NCBI GenBank assembly: GCA_021778805.1
Contig: JAJYBV010000014.1
Location: 1-49,072 of the forward strand
DNA: 49,072 nucleotides
Source of the DNA: Chloroflexota bacterium
GTDB taxonomy: Bacteria > Chloroflexota > Ktedonobacteria > Ktedonobacterales > JACDGC01
Reading direction: 5' to 3'
Position 1 is the first letter of the stretch. Each line of letters opens with the position of its first letter. Shown here in pieces: positions 17,072 to 25,832 of the stretch. The position numbers were made by a program, and so were the translations under genes. The notes under the pieces are model-generated. The model saw only the letters and a list, made by a program, of their open reading frames with translations. It did not search any database and was not told the DNA's origin.

Positions 17072-17498
17072 ATGATCTTTAACAATGAAAGAGGGATAAG
17101 ATATACCTGCGTAACCAGGGATACGTAAGGGGCGATAGCCCCTTGCGCGGGGTTTGGGGTGTCCCCAAAATCTCGTTTATGAAAATCTTTCACAGGGCAA
17201 TAGTGATTGCCGAGTGGCAAGGGCGACCGCAAGGGTCGCCCCTACCGGATTGCATTGCCTCAATGTGTACCGTGCAGTGTATGGTTTCAAACAAACGATA
17301 AGGGGCGGCGCTTGGGCTTCGGAGCGGTGTAGGTGGTTGGGCGGCCACAAAACGAACACCACACGATGAATCGTGTGGCTTGTTTCCCCACCTCCACCCA
17401 TGGGTACCGTGCAGTGTTTGTTCAACAACAGGCGCTATGGGGCACTCATTGTACTCTGCTCTGTTGGTCTTCATCCTGATGAAAATATCAAAGACCAT
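17072..17498 (-). mobile_element. MITE-like element, copy 1
   Basis: A 427-base element with short imperfect inverted ends: ATGATCTTT on the left and AAAGACCAT on the right. Inside are a TAAGGGGC/GGGGTGTCCCC module, a block of ACCGCAAGGGTCGCCCCTACC, and a perfect 9-bp palindrome CCACACGAT-GA-ATCGTGTGG. It encodes no transposase. Nearly the same sequence lies in the opposite orientation at 22763-23365. Flanks share AATATTT with a one-base offset, so a target duplication is unclear here. A 102-residue frame starting at the right end exists in both copies but has no ribosome binding site and is not called a gene. It lies between the divergent ROK and secG genes. Confidence 0.8.
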
Positions 17499-17678
17499 TA
17501 ATATTTTAACGATCTAAGTCCTATATTTCATAATATGAGGAATTTTTTGCGCTATTTTTATGAATTCGTTGGTTTTATCATCCTTTACATCGCAAGATTC
17601 CCAAATTGAGTGAACGCTTTTCCTATGGCGCTGCGGTTTTGCCAAAACTGAGAAAACAAGAAGGATGGGCTACATCCC

Positions 17679-17707
17679 TTGCATTTCAACATAACTCGTG
17701 TTACAAT
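17679..17707 (+). promoter_or_regulatory. Probable promoter of secG
   Basis: TTGCAT (17679-17684), a 17-base spacer and TACAAT (17702-17707) lie 39 bases before the secG start. Fits sigma-70 with one mismatch in -10 and two in -35. Confidence 0.55.
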
Positions 17708-17745
17708 ACGTGTGAACCTCATTTATTTTTTAGGAAGTTCGTTAA

Positions 17746-17985
17746 ATGGCAGCTCTCACACCCTATCGAGTGTATTTTGATATTACACTTATTACCTTAG
17801 CAGTTGCGCTGGTTGCCTCTATTCTTATGCAATCCCGCAGCGCAGGCTTAGGCAGTGTTTTCGGTGGATCCGGGGCAGTCTTTAAAACAAGAAGAGGCAT
17901 TGAAAAACTGTTGTTTAACGCAACAGTTATTTTTGGTGTATTGTTTGCTCTTGTCAGTTTTATTACGTGGGCTATACCCGCGTAA
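17746..17985 (+). CDS. secG: Protein translocase subunit SecG
   Basis: Small membrane subunit of the SecYEG channel. 79 residues, two transmembrane helices (about 10-28 and 56-76) and between them the family signature: QSRSAGLGSVFGGSG followed by the FKTRRGIEK loop. TTTAGGAAG lies 8 bases before the ATG. It has its own promoter and terminator, so it is probably monocistronic. Confidence 0.95.
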   Translation: MAALTPYRVYFDITLITLAVALVASILMQSRSAGLGSVFGGSGAVFKTRRGIEKLLFNATVIFGVLFALVSFITWAIPA

Positions 17986-18037
17986 GATTGCAAATGTTTT
18001 CATTACTGCTTAACCGTTATATACTGCATACCTACTG

Positions 18038-18074
18038 AAAGGGCTATACGTTCAAAACGTTACAGCCCTTTTTT
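18038..18074 (+). terminator. Intrinsic terminator after secG
   Basis: AAGGGCT and AGCCCTT flank an inner ACGTT/AACGT pairing and are followed by TTTTTT. Located about 50 bases after the secG stop. Confidence 0.85.
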
Positions 18075-18557
18075 AGTGCGTTAAAACTGGCAATTATACC
18101 CATATTCAGCGGTTTGTATTCAGCCATTTGTCATGCGCTTCGCTTCTAATCGGGAATATTTTCCTGAATATAGTGTATAATTGCGTTGTATATAGTCTTT
18201 TTACTGTTTTTTTAGGCACAATCTGTATATGTTAGATCTGTGCGGATGTATTCTGCAATGGCTGTTCCATTGACACTTTGTTATATCGCAGCGGCAGTTT
18301 GCCCTGCTTTATCACACAGATTCTCTGAGTGAAACACAACGATGTGTTGAGGGTCCTTTTGCGGTCTGCGTCTGTTTCGCCTCCGATTGAAAAAATCCCG
18401 CAGTAACAATGTTATGTTGCCGGGTCTCCCTCCACTCCCCATGGCCTGCATGCCTGCGCGCTCGCTTGGCCATTATGCTGATTTTCCTTTTCCCGTACAG
18501 CGTGTTTGCGCTGACGGCAGTTTTTTGCGTAATTTAATACGGAGGGTTTCACCTAAT
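18075..18557 (+). other. Leader and promoter region of the pyruvate dehydrogenase genes
   Basis: About 480 bases without a supported gene. TATAAT at 18176-18181 could be a -10 but has no good -35. A frame continuous with pdhA extends back to 18387, but those residues (Pro/Cys/Arg-rich) do not resemble the family. No TPP riboswitch consensus is seen. Confidence 0.5.
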
Positions 18558-19580
18558 ATGGTAATTCGTGATCTGACATTGGCAGGTCTCAAAAAAGAAC
18601 AGCTGCTTAATCTGCATTACACAATGCTGCTGATGCGTCACTTTGAAGAAAAGGCTGCCGAAGGCTATACACTCGGCAAAATCGGCGGCTTTTTACATTT
18701 ATATACCGGGCAGGAAGCCGTTGGTTCCGGAGTTAATTTAGCGCTGGAGCAGAATGATGTTGTTATCAGCAGTTACCGCGAACATGGCCACGCCTTAGCC
18801 AAAGGAGTAGACCCCAACGCGCTGATGGCAGAGCTATATGGGCGCGCTTCCGGTGTTTCCAAAGGACGCGGCGGCTCGATGCACATTTTCAGCAAAGAAC
18901 ATAAATTGTTTGGCGGCTATGCTATTGTTGCCGCACAATTGCCCATTGCTTGCGGATATGCGCTAAGCGCAAAACTGCTGAAAGAAAATTTTGTTACTGT
19001 TGTATATTTTGGTGACGGCGCCGTGGATGAAGGCGCGTTTCATGAAGCGCTTAATTTAGCCCAAGTTTGGCAGCTGCCCGTTGTATTTGTTTGTGAAAAT
19101 AATTTATATTCAATGGGCATGGCCGTAGAACGCGCATGGGCTGTTTCTTCGCTAGAGCCACGCGCGAAAGCATATGCAATGGATTATGAGCAAGTAAACG
19201 GCATGAATGTGCTGGATGTATACCAAACCGCACAAAAAGCCGTAAAACGCGCGCGCGAAACCTCTATGCCAACCCTGATTGAAGCCAAAACGTATCGCTT
19301 CCGCGGCCACTCGATGGCAGATCCCTCATCATATCGTTCAAAAGAAGAAGCTGAAAAGTGGAAGCAAACAAGTGATCCAATTGTTTTATTTGAAAATGCG
19401 CTGCGCGAGGCTGGTATTGCCAACAACGATGACTTTAAGAAAAATGATGATCGCGCACTGCAAATTGCCACTAAAGCCGTTGAATTTGCTGATAAAAGCC
19501 CCATGCCGGAACTTCAATCTTTGACTGAAGATATTATGGTCGATCCCACCGGCGCAATTGCCTGGCGCCGGCCCCGCTAA
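18558..19580 (+). CDS. pdhA: Pyruvate dehydrogenase E1 component, alpha subunit
   Basis: Thiamine-diphosphate-dependent decarboxylase subunit of the pyruvate (or branched-chain 2-oxoacid) dehydrogenase complex. 340 residues. The TPP/Mg motif GDGAVDEGAFHEALN is followed by VCENNLYSMG; the substrate loop YRFRGHSMADPSSYR with its phosphorylation-loop-like serines is present. The start at 18558 (GGAGG about 12 bases upstream) puts the first residues MVIRDLTLAGL at the expected family N-terminus. First of three genes: E1 alpha, E1 beta, E2; no E3 (dihydrolipoyl dehydrogenase) in the window. Pyruvate is the likely substrate, but acetoin is not excluded from sequence alone. Confidence 0.93.
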   Translation: MVIRDLTLAGLKKEQLLNLHYTMLLMRHFEEKAAEGYTLGKIGGFLHLYTGQEAVGSGVNLALEQNDVVISSYREHGHALAKGVDPNALMAELYGRASGVSKGRGGSMHIFSKEHKLFGGYAIVAAQLPIACGYALSAKLLKENFVTVVYFGDGAVDEGAFHEALNLAQVWQLPVVFVCENNLYSMGMAVERAWAVSSLEPRAKAYAMDYEQVNGMNVLDVYQTAQKAVKRARETSMPTLIEAKTYRFRGHSMADPSSYRSKEEAEKWKQTSDPIVLFENALREAGIANNDDFKKNDDRALQIATKAVEFADKSPMPELQSLTEDIMVDPTGAIAWRRPR

Positions 19581-19675
19581 ACCGTTGTAAGCGCGGCCGG
19601 TTTATATACTTAAATATATTTGCGCCGCGCAACCTATTTTGCCAATATCGGATTTTATGGAGACACTAACAAAGT

Positions 19676-20671
19676 ATGAGAGTTATTACTTACCGTGAAG
19701 CGTTGCGCGAGGCGATGCGTGAAGAAATGCTGCGCGATGGACGTGTTATTATTATCGGTGAAGATATCGACGCTTACGGCGGCACTTACGCCGTAACAAA
19801 AGGTTTGGCTGAGGAATTCGGCCGCGACCGTGTGCGCGACACACCACTGGCGGAAGGGGTTATTGCCGGCGCCGCTGTAGGCGCTGCAATGTCGGGCTTG
19901 CGCCCCGTCGCTGAAATTATGACTATTAATTTTTCCCTTCTGGCCTCTGACCAAATTATCAATACTGCCGCAAAAGTACGGTACATGTTTGGCGGCCAAA
20001 CCAATGTTCCTGTCGTTTTTCGTATGCCCGCCGGCGGTGGCGCACAACGCGGCGCTCAGCACTCACAAATGCTTGAAGCCATGTATGCCCACATTCCCGG
20101 TTTAAAAGTGGTTATGCCGGCTACCCCTTATGACGCAAAAGGTATGCTGAAATCTGCCATCCGTGATGAAGACCCCGTTCTGCTGATTGAGCATGAATTG
20201 CTGTATGGTGTTCGCGGCGAAGTCCCCGACCTTGGGGAAGAATATACCGTGCCTTTGAATCGCGGCGATATTAAACGCGAGGGAACCGATGTTACGTTAG
20301 TTACGTTTTCTCGCGCACTCCATTTATGTTTACAAGCAGCAGAAGAACTTGCCCACGAAGGAATTTCCGCCGAGGTTGTAGATCTGCGCAGCATTCGTCC
20401 ACTTGATTTGGATTTGGTTTTAGATTCGGTGAAAAAGACGAATCGCGCAGTGATTGTAGAGGAAGGCTGGAAATATTATGGCACTGGCCAAGGCATCGCT
20501 GCAATGATTTATGAATATGGCTTTGACGACCTCGACGCGCCAATTGGTCATGTTACCGGCGTCGATGCGCCGGCGCCCTACGCCAAAAATCTGGAAAAAG
20601 CTGTTTTTCCATCGTACACAGATATTGTGGCGGCAGTAAAAAAAATTACACCGGTTCGCTCGGGCCGCTAA
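19676..20671 (+). CDS. pdhB: Pyruvate dehydrogenase E1 component, beta subunit
   Basis: Partner of PdhA in the heterotetrameric E1; it binds the aminopyrimidine of TPP. 331 residues, family length. Signatures: TYREALREAMREEM at the start, GEDIDAYGG near 29-37 with the TPP-contacting Glu, and FRMPAGGGAQRGAQHSQ near 118-134. GGAG lies about 12 bases before the ATG. The E2 gene starts 13 bases later. Confidence 0.95.
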   Translation: MRVITYREALREAMREEMLRDGRVIIIGEDIDAYGGTYAVTKGLAEEFGRDRVRDTPLAEGVIAGAAVGAAMSGLRPVAEIMTINFSLLASDQIINTAAKVRYMFGGQTNVPVVFRMPAGGGAQRGAQHSQMLEAMYAHIPGLKVVMPATPYDAKGMLKSAIRDEDPVLLIEHELLYGVRGEVPDLGEEYTVPLNRGDIKREGTDVTLVTFSRALHLCLQAAEELAHEGISAEVVDLRSIRPLDLDLVLDSVKKTNRAVIVEEGWKYYGTGQGIAAMIYEYGFDDLDAPIGHVTGVDAPAPYAKNLEKAVFPSYTDIVAAVKKITPVRSGR

Positions 20672-20684
20672 AGGGAGTTTGTTG

Positions 20685-21941
20685 ATGGAAACTGTTGTTA
20701 TGCCCAAAATGAGCGACATGATGACTGAGGGCAAGATTTTACAATGGTATAAAAAGCCTGGCGACGCCGTAAAAAAAGGTGAAGCGCTGGCTGAAGTAGA
20801 GACCGAAAAGGTTAATATCGAAATTGAATCCTATGTTTCCGGTGTTCTGCTGGAAATAGTTATCCCCGAAGGCAATATGGCCCCGGTTGGCGAAGCAATT
20901 GCTTATGTTGGCGACCCCAGCGAGAAAACGGTTGTCCCCGCAGCTAAAACCGCAAAACAAACTGCCGTCGCCGCTGCCTATATGGCTTCTACCGGAATCA
21001 CTGAAAAAACATCTGCCCCGGAAACAAATATCCCTGCCGCTGTCCCCGCAGGATCAGCGCGCATTAAGGCCAGCCCCTTGGCGCGGCGCCTTGCGGAAGA
21101 ATATCATATTAACCTTGCAGATTTGCGCGGAACCGGCCCGGATGGCAGAATTATCCGCGGTGATGTGGAAGCCGCTTTTGCCGCCCAAAAATCCGCCGCG
21201 CCGCAAATGGCGCTGCAAACCATTTCCGCCGCAGGTTTGGTCGCAGAACAAGATGTAGAGACGCCGCTGTCCAATATGCGCCGCGTTATCGCCCGCCGAT
21301 TGCAGGAAAGCGCCCAAACGGCGCCGCATTTTTATGTTACTATGGCTATGGAAGCCGGCCGGATGCTAGAGCTGCGCGCCAGCTTAAACACCGCATTGGA
21401 ACAGAAAAAAGACGCATTACGCATTAGCGTCAACGATGTAATTGTTGCAGCTGTGGCGCATAACCTAGCGCAGCATCCCGAAGTGAACGCCTATTTTCTG
21501 GGAGATCGCATCGTGCGAAAACATGATGTAAACGTTGGCGTTGCTGTCGCTCTCGAATCTGGTTTAATTGTGCCGGTGGTTCGCAACGCCGATAAACGCT
21601 CACTAAGCGACTTGGCGCGCGAAATTCGCAGGTTGGCAGAGGCTGCGCGCAGCAATAAACTGAAACCGGATGAATTTTCCGGCGGCACGTTTACCGTTAG
21701 CAACTTAGGTATGCTGGATGTGGAAAGTTTCACAGCAATTATTAATCCACCGGAATCTGCAATATTAGCGGTTGGCGCTGTTACTGCAACTCCCGTCGTT
21801 GAAAATGGCGCAATCGTGGCGCGTGATATAATCAAAATGACGCTGTCCAGCGATCATCGCGCAATAGATGGCGCTCAAGCAGCGTATTTTATGCGCGACC
21901 TTAAACGGTTGATTGAAAATCCCGATTTACTGCTACTCTAG
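20685..21941 (+). CDS. pdhC: Dihydrolipoamide acetyltransferase (E2)
   Basis: Core enzyme of the dehydrogenase complex; transfers the acetyl group from lipoamide to CoA. 418 residues: one lipoyl domain (1-80) with the lipoylated Lys42 in ETEKVNIEI, an Ala/Pro-rich linker, the E1/E3-binding domain (about 124-165, ASPLARRLAEEY to GPDGRIIRGDV), and the catalytic domain with His391 and Asp395 in SSDHRAIDG. AAGGGA lies 8 bases before the ATG at 20685. The single lipoyl domain is typical of bacteria other than enterics. Ends the operon, with a terminator 30 bases on. Confidence 0.95.
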   Translation: METVVMPKMSDMMTEGKILQWYKKPGDAVKKGEALAEVETEKVNIEIESYVSGVLLEIVIPEGNMAPVGEAIAYVGDPSEKTVVPAAKTAKQTAVAAAYMASTGITEKTSAPETNIPAAVPAGSARIKASPLARRLAEEYHINLADLRGTGPDGRIIRGDVEAAFAAQKSAAPQMALQTISAAGLVAEQDVETPLSNMRRVIARRLQESAQTAPHFYVTMAMEAGRMLELRASLNTALEQKKDALRISVNDVIVAAVAHNLAQHPEVNAYFLGDRIVRKHDVNVGVAVALESGLIVPVVRNADKRSLSDLAREIRRLAEAARSNKLKPDEFSGGTFTVSNLGMLDVESFTAIINPPESAILAVGAVTATPVVENGAIVARDIIKMTLSSDHRAIDGAQAAYFMRDLKRLIENPDLLLL

Positions 21942-21970
21942 GTTGCAAATACCTCCGTATAGTAAGAATT

Positions 21971-22003
21971 GGGCTGCAGGATATGTTATTCTGCAGCTCT
22001 TTT
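21971..22003 (+). terminator. Intrinsic terminator after the E2 gene
   Basis: GGGCTGCAG and CTGCAGCTC form a stem around a loop of about 11 bases, followed by TTTT. Confidence 0.7.
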
Positions 22004-22058
22004 GCTAATCAACTGAGTATTTTGCCTTTATTCGCAAATTTCTTGAAAGCTGACGGAT

Positions 22059-22712
22059 ATGCCTCGTTACAACACCGTTTTGTTCGATCTTGATGGGACT
22101 CTCACTTTTTCCCACACCGGCATCATAGCCTCTATTCAATATGCCTTGCGCAAAGCAGGAATAACACCGCCGCCGGAATCCGAGTTGATATCTTATATTG
22201 GGCCATCTCTCTTAGATTCTTTTCAAAACCACCTCGGATTATCCTTAGAGGAAGCTCAAACCGTTTTACTGTATTACCGGGAATATTTTGCAGATAAAGG
22301 TATGCTGCAAAATGAATTGGTTCCGGGCATTCTGGATGTGCTGGAATCTCTGCAGCGTGAAGCACTGCGGTTGTTTATAGCCACAGCCAAACCCGAACCC
22401 TACGCAAAAATTATTGCAGATCACTTTGGATTAAGCCGTTATATCTTACAAGTTTTTGGCGCAAGTTTTGATGAATCGCGCAGCGCAAAATCGCTGGTTA
22501 TTGCCTATGCTTTAAACGAAACCGCAACTGCCCCTAACCAGTGTGTAATGGTGGGAGATCATGCGCAAGATGTGCTGGGCGCACAAGCCAATAAAATCGA
22601 TTGCATTGCGGTTGCCTATGGATATGGCGCTGCAGATGAACTTCGGGCCGCGAACCCAATATATTTGGCGCAGTCACCGCAAGATGCGCTGCGGTTCATT
22701 CTGGCAAAATAA
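22059..22712 (+). CDS. HAD-superfamily phosphatase, phosphoglycolate phosphatase-like
   Basis: A 217-residue haloacid-dehalogenase-fold hydrolase. Motif I is FDLDGTL with nucleophile Asp10 and Asp12; motif II is the Thr in FIATAKPEP (about 105-113); motif IV is MVGDHAQDVLGA (about 165-176). A helical cap inserted between motifs I and II (about 20-85) places it in the PGP/beta-phosphoglucomutase-like subgroup; salvage of 2-phosphoglycolate or dephosphorylation of nucleotides is possible, and the substrate cannot be told from sequence. It stands alone after the E2 terminator and before a repeat element. Confidence 0.88.
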   Translation: MPRYNTVLFDLDGTLTFSHTGIIASIQYALRKAGITPPPESELISYIGPSLLDSFQNHLGLSLEEAQTVLLYYREYFADKGMLQNELVPGILDVLESLQREALRLFIATAKPEPYAKIIADHFGLSRYILQVFGASFDESRSAKSLVIAYALNETATAPNQCVMVGDHAQDVLGAQANKIDCIAVAYGYGAADELRAANPIYLAQSPQDALRFILAK

Positions 22713-22762
22713 CCTATTTTTGCCTATAACTCAAACTGAGGTCCCTAACATCTCATCTATAT

Positions 22763-23365
22763 ATGGTCTTTGATATTTTCATCAGGATGAAGACTAACAG
22801 AGCAGACTATATTGAGTGCCCCATAGCGCCTGTTGTTGAACAATCACCGCACAGTACACATGGGTGGAGGTGGGGAAACAAGCCACACGATTCATCGTGT
22901 GGTGTTCGTTTTGTGGCCGCCCAACCACCTACACCGCACCGAAGCACAAGCGCCGCCCCTTATCGTTTGTTTGAAACCATACACTGCACGGTACACATTG
23001 AGGCAATGCAATCCGGTAGGGGCGACCCTTGCGGTCGCCCTTGCCACTCGGCAATCACTATTGCCCTGTGAAAGATTTTCATAAAAGAGATTTTGGGGAC
23101 ACCCCAAGCCCTGCGTAAGGGGCTTCCGCCCCTTGCGTATCTCCATGTGTACCGTGCGGTGGTTGTTTATAAAAAATATTTTGGGGACACCCCAAGCCCT
23201 GCGTAAGGGGCATCCACCCCTTACGTATCCCTGTGAGTACCGTGCGGTATTTGATTATAAAAAGAGATTTTGGGAACACCCCAAACCCCGCGCAAGGGCA
23301 TCCGCCCCTTACGTATCCCTGGTTATGCTGATATATCTTATCTCTCTTTAATTGTTAAAGTTCAT
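22763..23365 (+). mobile_element. MITE-like element, copy 2 (expanded)
   Basis: A 603-base element that begins ATGGTCTTT and ends AAAGTTCAT, an imperfect 9-base terminal inversion. Its flanks repeat CTATAT on both sides (22757-22762 and 23366-23371); with adjoining bases the match is TCATCTATAT. The first 330 bases are almost the inverse complement of copy 1 at 17072-17498, and the right part has three GGGGACACCCC/TAAGGGGC modules where copy 1 has one. It has no transposase gene. It lies between convergent genes, HAD phosphatase and resB. Confidence 0.85.
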
Positions 23366-23401
23366 CTATATATGAAAACAGGGGCTTCACATCGATTTCC
23401 G

Positions 23402-25081
23402 CTAAGATTGCGCAATAGGCTCCAGCAATTCTTTGCTTTCCGCTGTTTCCACAGCGGCAGATGCTGAGACAGCGGGATAAACCAGTGGTTTGCAGCGTAT
23501 CCGCCGCATACAATCATTTAATATCCGCTGCATATTAATTGTTCGTTCCTTCAGCGAAGCCATTTCTACCTGTCGGCCGCGAATACGCATCCAAATACGC
23601 TGCGGCGGTAAAGCAAACAAAATATACAAACTAAAGGTTAATAAAAGAAATGTCGGCCATAGTAGTGTTGAGCCGGCGTCTTTTGTAACCAGCAGCACCG
23701 TGCCCAATTTCACTGTGTTTACTTGAAGCCACCAGTTATTCGACATTTGACAGCCATATTGCTGCAATGCGGTAACAGAGGTTCCCGCGCCGACACACCC
23801 ACGACCATATTCCATGGCGCCTGTAAATAATTCTGTATTTTGTTGATCAAATCCCTTTACGCCAACTACCCACACACCGTTTATATTTGTCGCGGCCACA
23901 TTCATCGTTTCGCCATAATTGGCAATCGGCACATTAATAGCGTCATTTGTTTGCAGCGCATTCCCGGTATTTGGATCCGGTGTAGTTCCGTGTTCAATAA
24001 GCGGAATAGCGCCGTTATAAATAACCTGCCCCTGGGCGTCGCGAATAATAATAGATGTATACATGATAAACGACGCCTGATGAAAGGTTATTCCTTCATA
24101 CGCCAGCGGCGTATTGACACGAATGCGGCCCGATTTCACCAGTTTTCCATCTTGATATACTTCTAAATCGGTATAAAAATCGGTTGGCGATTTTAATTTG
24201 GGATCGAAGGTTACCGTAAAGTCTTTTACGCGATAATAAATATTATGCGGCGTTCCTAAGGGATATACAACCCCCTGCGAGCCATCCGGCATTGGTTGAT
24301 CGTAGCTGAATCCGGCTAAATTTTGCAAAAAACTAAACACCGGAGCAGGAAGCGTTTTTTGCGCCGTTGAATTTGGCCCAAACCCACTCCACCCGGTTAT
24401 CACCGCGCTGAACATAATTGCAATGAGGCAGGTATGAAACAAAAAAGTAAACAATATAGACCAATCAAACTTATGCGCATACAGATAGATAGTCTCATCG
24501 TTCGATTCCGGCGCCTTTTGCACGCGAAATCCGCGTTTGCGAAAGAATGATTGCATTCCCTCGGCGGTTTGTGCAGAACCGGCAGAATCAATCGTAACTA
24601 TGAATCCGGCCTTTACCGGGGAGTTGGCGTAAAAATTATCTGCGCGTTTAAGCGGCTGATGGCGGTACTTCGCCCAAATTGCTGAAACACGGTTTAATAA
24701 TCCGCCGATAAGAATATTTATTGCCAATACTGCTATAACGGTTTTAAAATACCAACTGTGAAAAAGTGTGAAAAATTGCAGACGATTAAATAAATCTGTC
24801 CACACACCATACATCGGCTGGGCGCTTGCCGCCACCCATGCGTTATAATCTGCCGGCGAATCCAATACTTCCATCGGGGCTTGCATAATCAGGGCGCCAA
24901 TTAAGCTTAGCAATACTAACGCTGAAATTAATACAACGGCTGTTCGGACAGAACCAAACAATCCCCACAGCGCATCAAACGGCCGGCGCAGATCAAAGCC
25001 GTAGATTATATAGGGCGGGCGGCGTGTCGTCCTGTTGATCTTTCTTTTGCTAGCCGGCTTTACTTCATAAGAAGTTGTCAT
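23402..25081 (-). CDS. resB: ResB-family cytochrome c biogenesis protein
   Basis: Membrane protein of the System II (Ccs) haem-delivery and cytochrome c maturation machinery, working with a ResC/CcsA partner. 559 residues from the ATG at 25081. Transmembrane helices lie at about 46-66, 110-132, 212-235 and near the C-terminus (about 478-497), with a large outer domain between the last two, the ResB pattern. A TTG two codons earlier is the alternative start; neither has a strong ribosome binding site. No ResC is adjacent. The window contains a cytochrome c that would need this system (39458-40498). Confidence 0.9.
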   Translation of the reverse strand: MTTSYEVKPASKRKINRTTRRPPYIIYGFDLRRPFDALWGLFGSVRTAVVLISALVLLSLIGALIMQAPMEVLDSPADYNAWVAASAQPMYGVWTDLFNRLQFFTLFHSWYFKTVIAVLAINILIGGLLNRVSAIWAKYRHQPLKRADNFYANSPVKAGFIVTIDSAGSAQTAEGMQSFFRKRGFRVQKAPESNDETIYLYAHKFDWSILFTFLFHTCLIAIMFSAVITGWSGFGPNSTAQKTLPAPVFSFLQNLAGFSYDQPMPDGSQGVVYPLGTPHNIYYRVKDFTVTFDPKLKSPTDFYTDLEVYQDGKLVKSGRIRVNTPLAYEGITFHQASFIMYTSIIIRDAQGQVIYNGAIPLIEHGTTPDPNTGNALQTNDAINVPIANYGETMNVAATNINGVWVVGVKGFDQQNTELFTGAMEYGRGCVGAGTSVTALQQYGCQMSNNWWLQVNTVKLGTVLLVTKDAGSTLLWPTFLLLTFSLYILFALPPQRIWMRIRGRQVEMASLKERTINMQRILNDCMRRIRCKPLVYPAVSASAAVETAESKELLEPIAQS

Positions 25082-25253
25082 GAACAATACCGTTTTTATC
25101 GTTTTTTATAAATATATGCATGAAGCATCCACTTTTTTATTATAGAACCACTTGCGCAACTTCGCAATAACATAAGAACATTGCGGGATGCTGTATAGTA
25201 GGCGGCAAATCCGCGCTGAACAGCAAAGTTTCGCAAATATTGCGCCTTTATGG

Positions 25254-25283
25254 TAGACAACGGTTGGCAGTATCGTGTATAGT
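25254..25283 (+). promoter_or_regulatory. Probable promoter of the threonine operon
   Basis: TAGACA (25254-25259), an 18-base spacer and TATAGT (25278-25283) precede the T-box leader. Fits sigma-70 with one or two mismatches per box. Confidence 0.5.
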
Positions 25284-25549
25284 AAAAGAAAGATATACAT
25301 TTATTTAAACGCATTTCGGACAATACTGCCGCAAGCAAAATGCGCAGAGATGGCGGTCATCAGGCTGTAAGCCGCTTCTTTTTCTGCCGCAGTTACTGCC
25401 GATTATACACATATATTTTGCGTTTCGCTTGGTTAGCGTTTCCAACCATGGTTTAATAAGACTGCGCGCTTCAATGAAGGACGCAGTGAATATGGGTGGA
25501 ACCACGAAGCAAGGCTCTTCGTCCCTTTACGGGTGAAGAGTCTTTTTTT
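25284..25549 (+). ncRNA. T-box riboswitch leader (predicted threonyl-tRNA sensing)
   Basis: The highly conserved T-box TGGGTGGAACCACG is at 25493-25506 and is followed by an intrinsic terminator at 25513-25549. A hairpin ACTGCG...CGCAGT just upstream (25461-25487) fits stem III. Uncharged tRNA would pair with the T-box bulge and open the terminator. The downstream gene makes threonine, so the tRNA is most likely tRNA-Thr; the stem I specifier codon could not be assigned by eye. The 5' end is placed from the predicted promoter. Confidence 0.88.
25513..25549 (+). terminator. T-box terminator
   Basis: GGCTCTTCGTCCC pairs with GGGTGAAGAGTC around a short TTTA loop, followed by TTTTTTT. Competes with the antiterminator formed by the T-box. 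Confidence 0.9.
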
Positions 25550-25564
25550 ATTGGAGATTTTTTT

Positions 25565-25648
25565 ATGCTATCAGGAGTCACATGTTTCCGCCGGTTTACC
25601 GCCGGCGGGCAGACCATGCCCCAATTCGCGGCGCTGAATTTTTCATAG
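25565..25648 (+). CDS. Possible 27-residue leader peptide
   Basis: GGAG at 25553-25556 is 8 bases before an ATG that opens 27 codons ending in TAG. The peptide starts MLSGVTCFRRF and has three Thr codons. It lies between the T-box terminator and the fused thrB-thrC gene, 184 bases before the latter, and covers a 7-bp hairpin (CCGCCGG/CCGGCGG). It may be a second control layer or chance. Confidence 0.3.
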   Translation: MLSGVTCFRRFTAGGQTMPQFAALNFS

Positions 25649-25832
25649 CAGCGGAATATGCCTGCTGCGCGAAAATATTTATAAATTAATTGTAATATTT
25701 TTCACGCGCCATGCCTCTTCTGCAATAAGTATTCAGCAAAATAGCGCATTTCTCTTTGCCGCAAAGCGCTCCCCGTCACATTCATGCTTATTTTCACATA
25801 CTTTATTTCAAGAAAAGGGGTCGTAACTGCCC

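Noticed and set aside
17190-17498. 102-codon frame in MITE copy 1, repeated at 22763-23071 in copy 2, with high identity
   Set aside because: It starts exactly at the element end, has no ribosome binding site, follows repeat DNA including hairpins, and identity is explained by the element itself. Such frames are commonly mis-annotated in repeats of this kind.
18387-18557. Upstream extension of pdhA by 57 residues
   Set aside because: The added part has no family similarity and the ATG at 18558 has GGAGG upstream.
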